DNA from: Candidatus Cloacimonadota bacterium
GTDB taxonomy: Bacteria > Cloacimonadota > Cloacimonadia > Cloacimonadales > TCS61
Direction: 5' to 3'
DNA: 24,196 nucleotides
Assembly (NCBI GenBank): GCA_016927675.1
Contig: JAFGMF010000052.1
Location: 1-24,196, forward strand
Shown: piece after piece, positions 23,890 through 24,196 of the stretch
Layout: the number at the start of each line of letters is the position of its first letter
How positions within the stretch are numbered: the stretch's first letter is position 1
Position numbers and translations under genes: made by a program
Notes under the pieces: model-generated
The model's input: the letters and a program-made list of their open reading frames with translations, nothing else
The model's database searches: none
Told to the model about the DNA's origin: nothing

Positions 23890-24196
23890 ATGAAAAGCAG
23901 CATCAAAAAAGTTTTCTTGCAATTAACTAAGTTCGGTCTGGTCGGAGTATGCAATACTTTGATCACTCTGGGCACTATATTCTTACTGATGAAAATCGGC
24001 AGAGTACATTATATCCCGGCTAATATCGTCGGATATACCCTTGGTTTTTTAAACAGTTTTATCCTTAACAAAATTTGGACTTTCCGCAGTAAAAGCGTTT
24101 TTTTTGTTGAATTTAGAAGATTTTTCCTGATTTTTGCCGTCAGTTATCTTCTTCAGCTTGGATTTCTGATAATTATCAGGGAGAAAGTTGGTATCA
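23890..24196 (+). CDS. Second GtrA-like protein (3' end cut by window)
   Basis: An open frame from ATG 23890 runs off the right edge with 102 codons visible. It shows the GtrA pattern: LTKFGLVGVCNTLITLGTIF, then NIVGYTLGFLNSFILNKIWTF, then a third helix FFLIFAVSYLLQLGFLIII. It starts 4 nt after the glycosyltransferase stop with no clear Shine-Dalgarno, so expression probably depends on coupling. Together with the first GtrA it flanks the oxidoreductase and glycosyltransferase, suggesting a lipid-linked sugar pathway. The two GtrA proteins differ clearly in sequence, so this is not a recent duplication. Confidence 0.88.
   Translation, partial: MKSSIKKVFLQLTKFGLVGVCNTLITLGTIFLLMKIGRVHYIPANIVGYTLGFLNSFILNKIWTFRSKSVFFVEFRRFFLIFAVSYLLQLGFLIIIREKVGI

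Noticed and set aside
1..24196. Mobile element, phage, toxin-antitoxin or defence genes
   Set aside because: No transposase, integrase, terminal repeats, nuclease or helicase-type genes could be recognised.

Overview
The window reads as a bacterial chromosome segment from the FCB group, most plausibly Cloacimonadota or a close relative. Three things suggest this: AT-rich DNA, a large exoprotein with a C-terminal type 9 secretion (T9SS)-type tail containing YPNPFNP, and an unusual type IV pilus gene set. The taxonomic call is inference. I see no tRNA, rRNA, CRISPR array, transposase or phage gene.

Left part (1-5953, minus strand): surface and exported proteins. The 3' end of this stretch holds the start of a small exported protein that runs off the window. 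Before it in transcription order come a 1150-residue beta-helix exoprotein with a sorting tail, and a lipoprotein with three fibronectin-III-like domains and a propeller-like C-terminus. The partial protein and the large exoprotein share a Cys-Arg/Trp-containing module found three times in total.

Centre (5968-19847, minus strand): a type IV pilus locus. In transcription order it holds a pilin-like subunit (behind a sigma-54-type promoter and followed by a strong hairpin), PilC platform, PilB motor, three further pilin-like proteins, a PilS-like membrane sensor lacking the kinase ATPase domain, a receiver plus cyclic-nucleotide-binding-like regulator, a PilT-like ATPase with an altered Asp box, a PilM-PilN-TPR fusion, a PilO-PilP fusion and a short secretin. 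Most junctions are 0-20 nt or overlap slightly. The main breaks are at 19113-19421 and 11411-11658. Together these encode the cytoplasmic motors, inner-membrane platform, alignment complex, outer-membrane pore, subunits and a local signalling pair.

Right part (20439-24196, plus strand): a divergent, tightly packed cassette of GtrA-like membrane protein, FAD-dependent oxidoreductase, GT-C-type membrane glycosyltransferase and a second GtrA-like protein cut by the window end. It probably modifies a lipid-linked sugar or cell-surface glycan. The 591-bp intergenic region 19848-20438 separates the two divergent units.

The most unusual content is the remodelled pilus machine: two gene fusions that compress the PilM/N/O/P alignment complex into two polypeptides, pilin-like subunits with almost no leader and no Glu5, and a two-component pair whose sensor has no ATPase domain and whose regulator has no DNA-binding domain.
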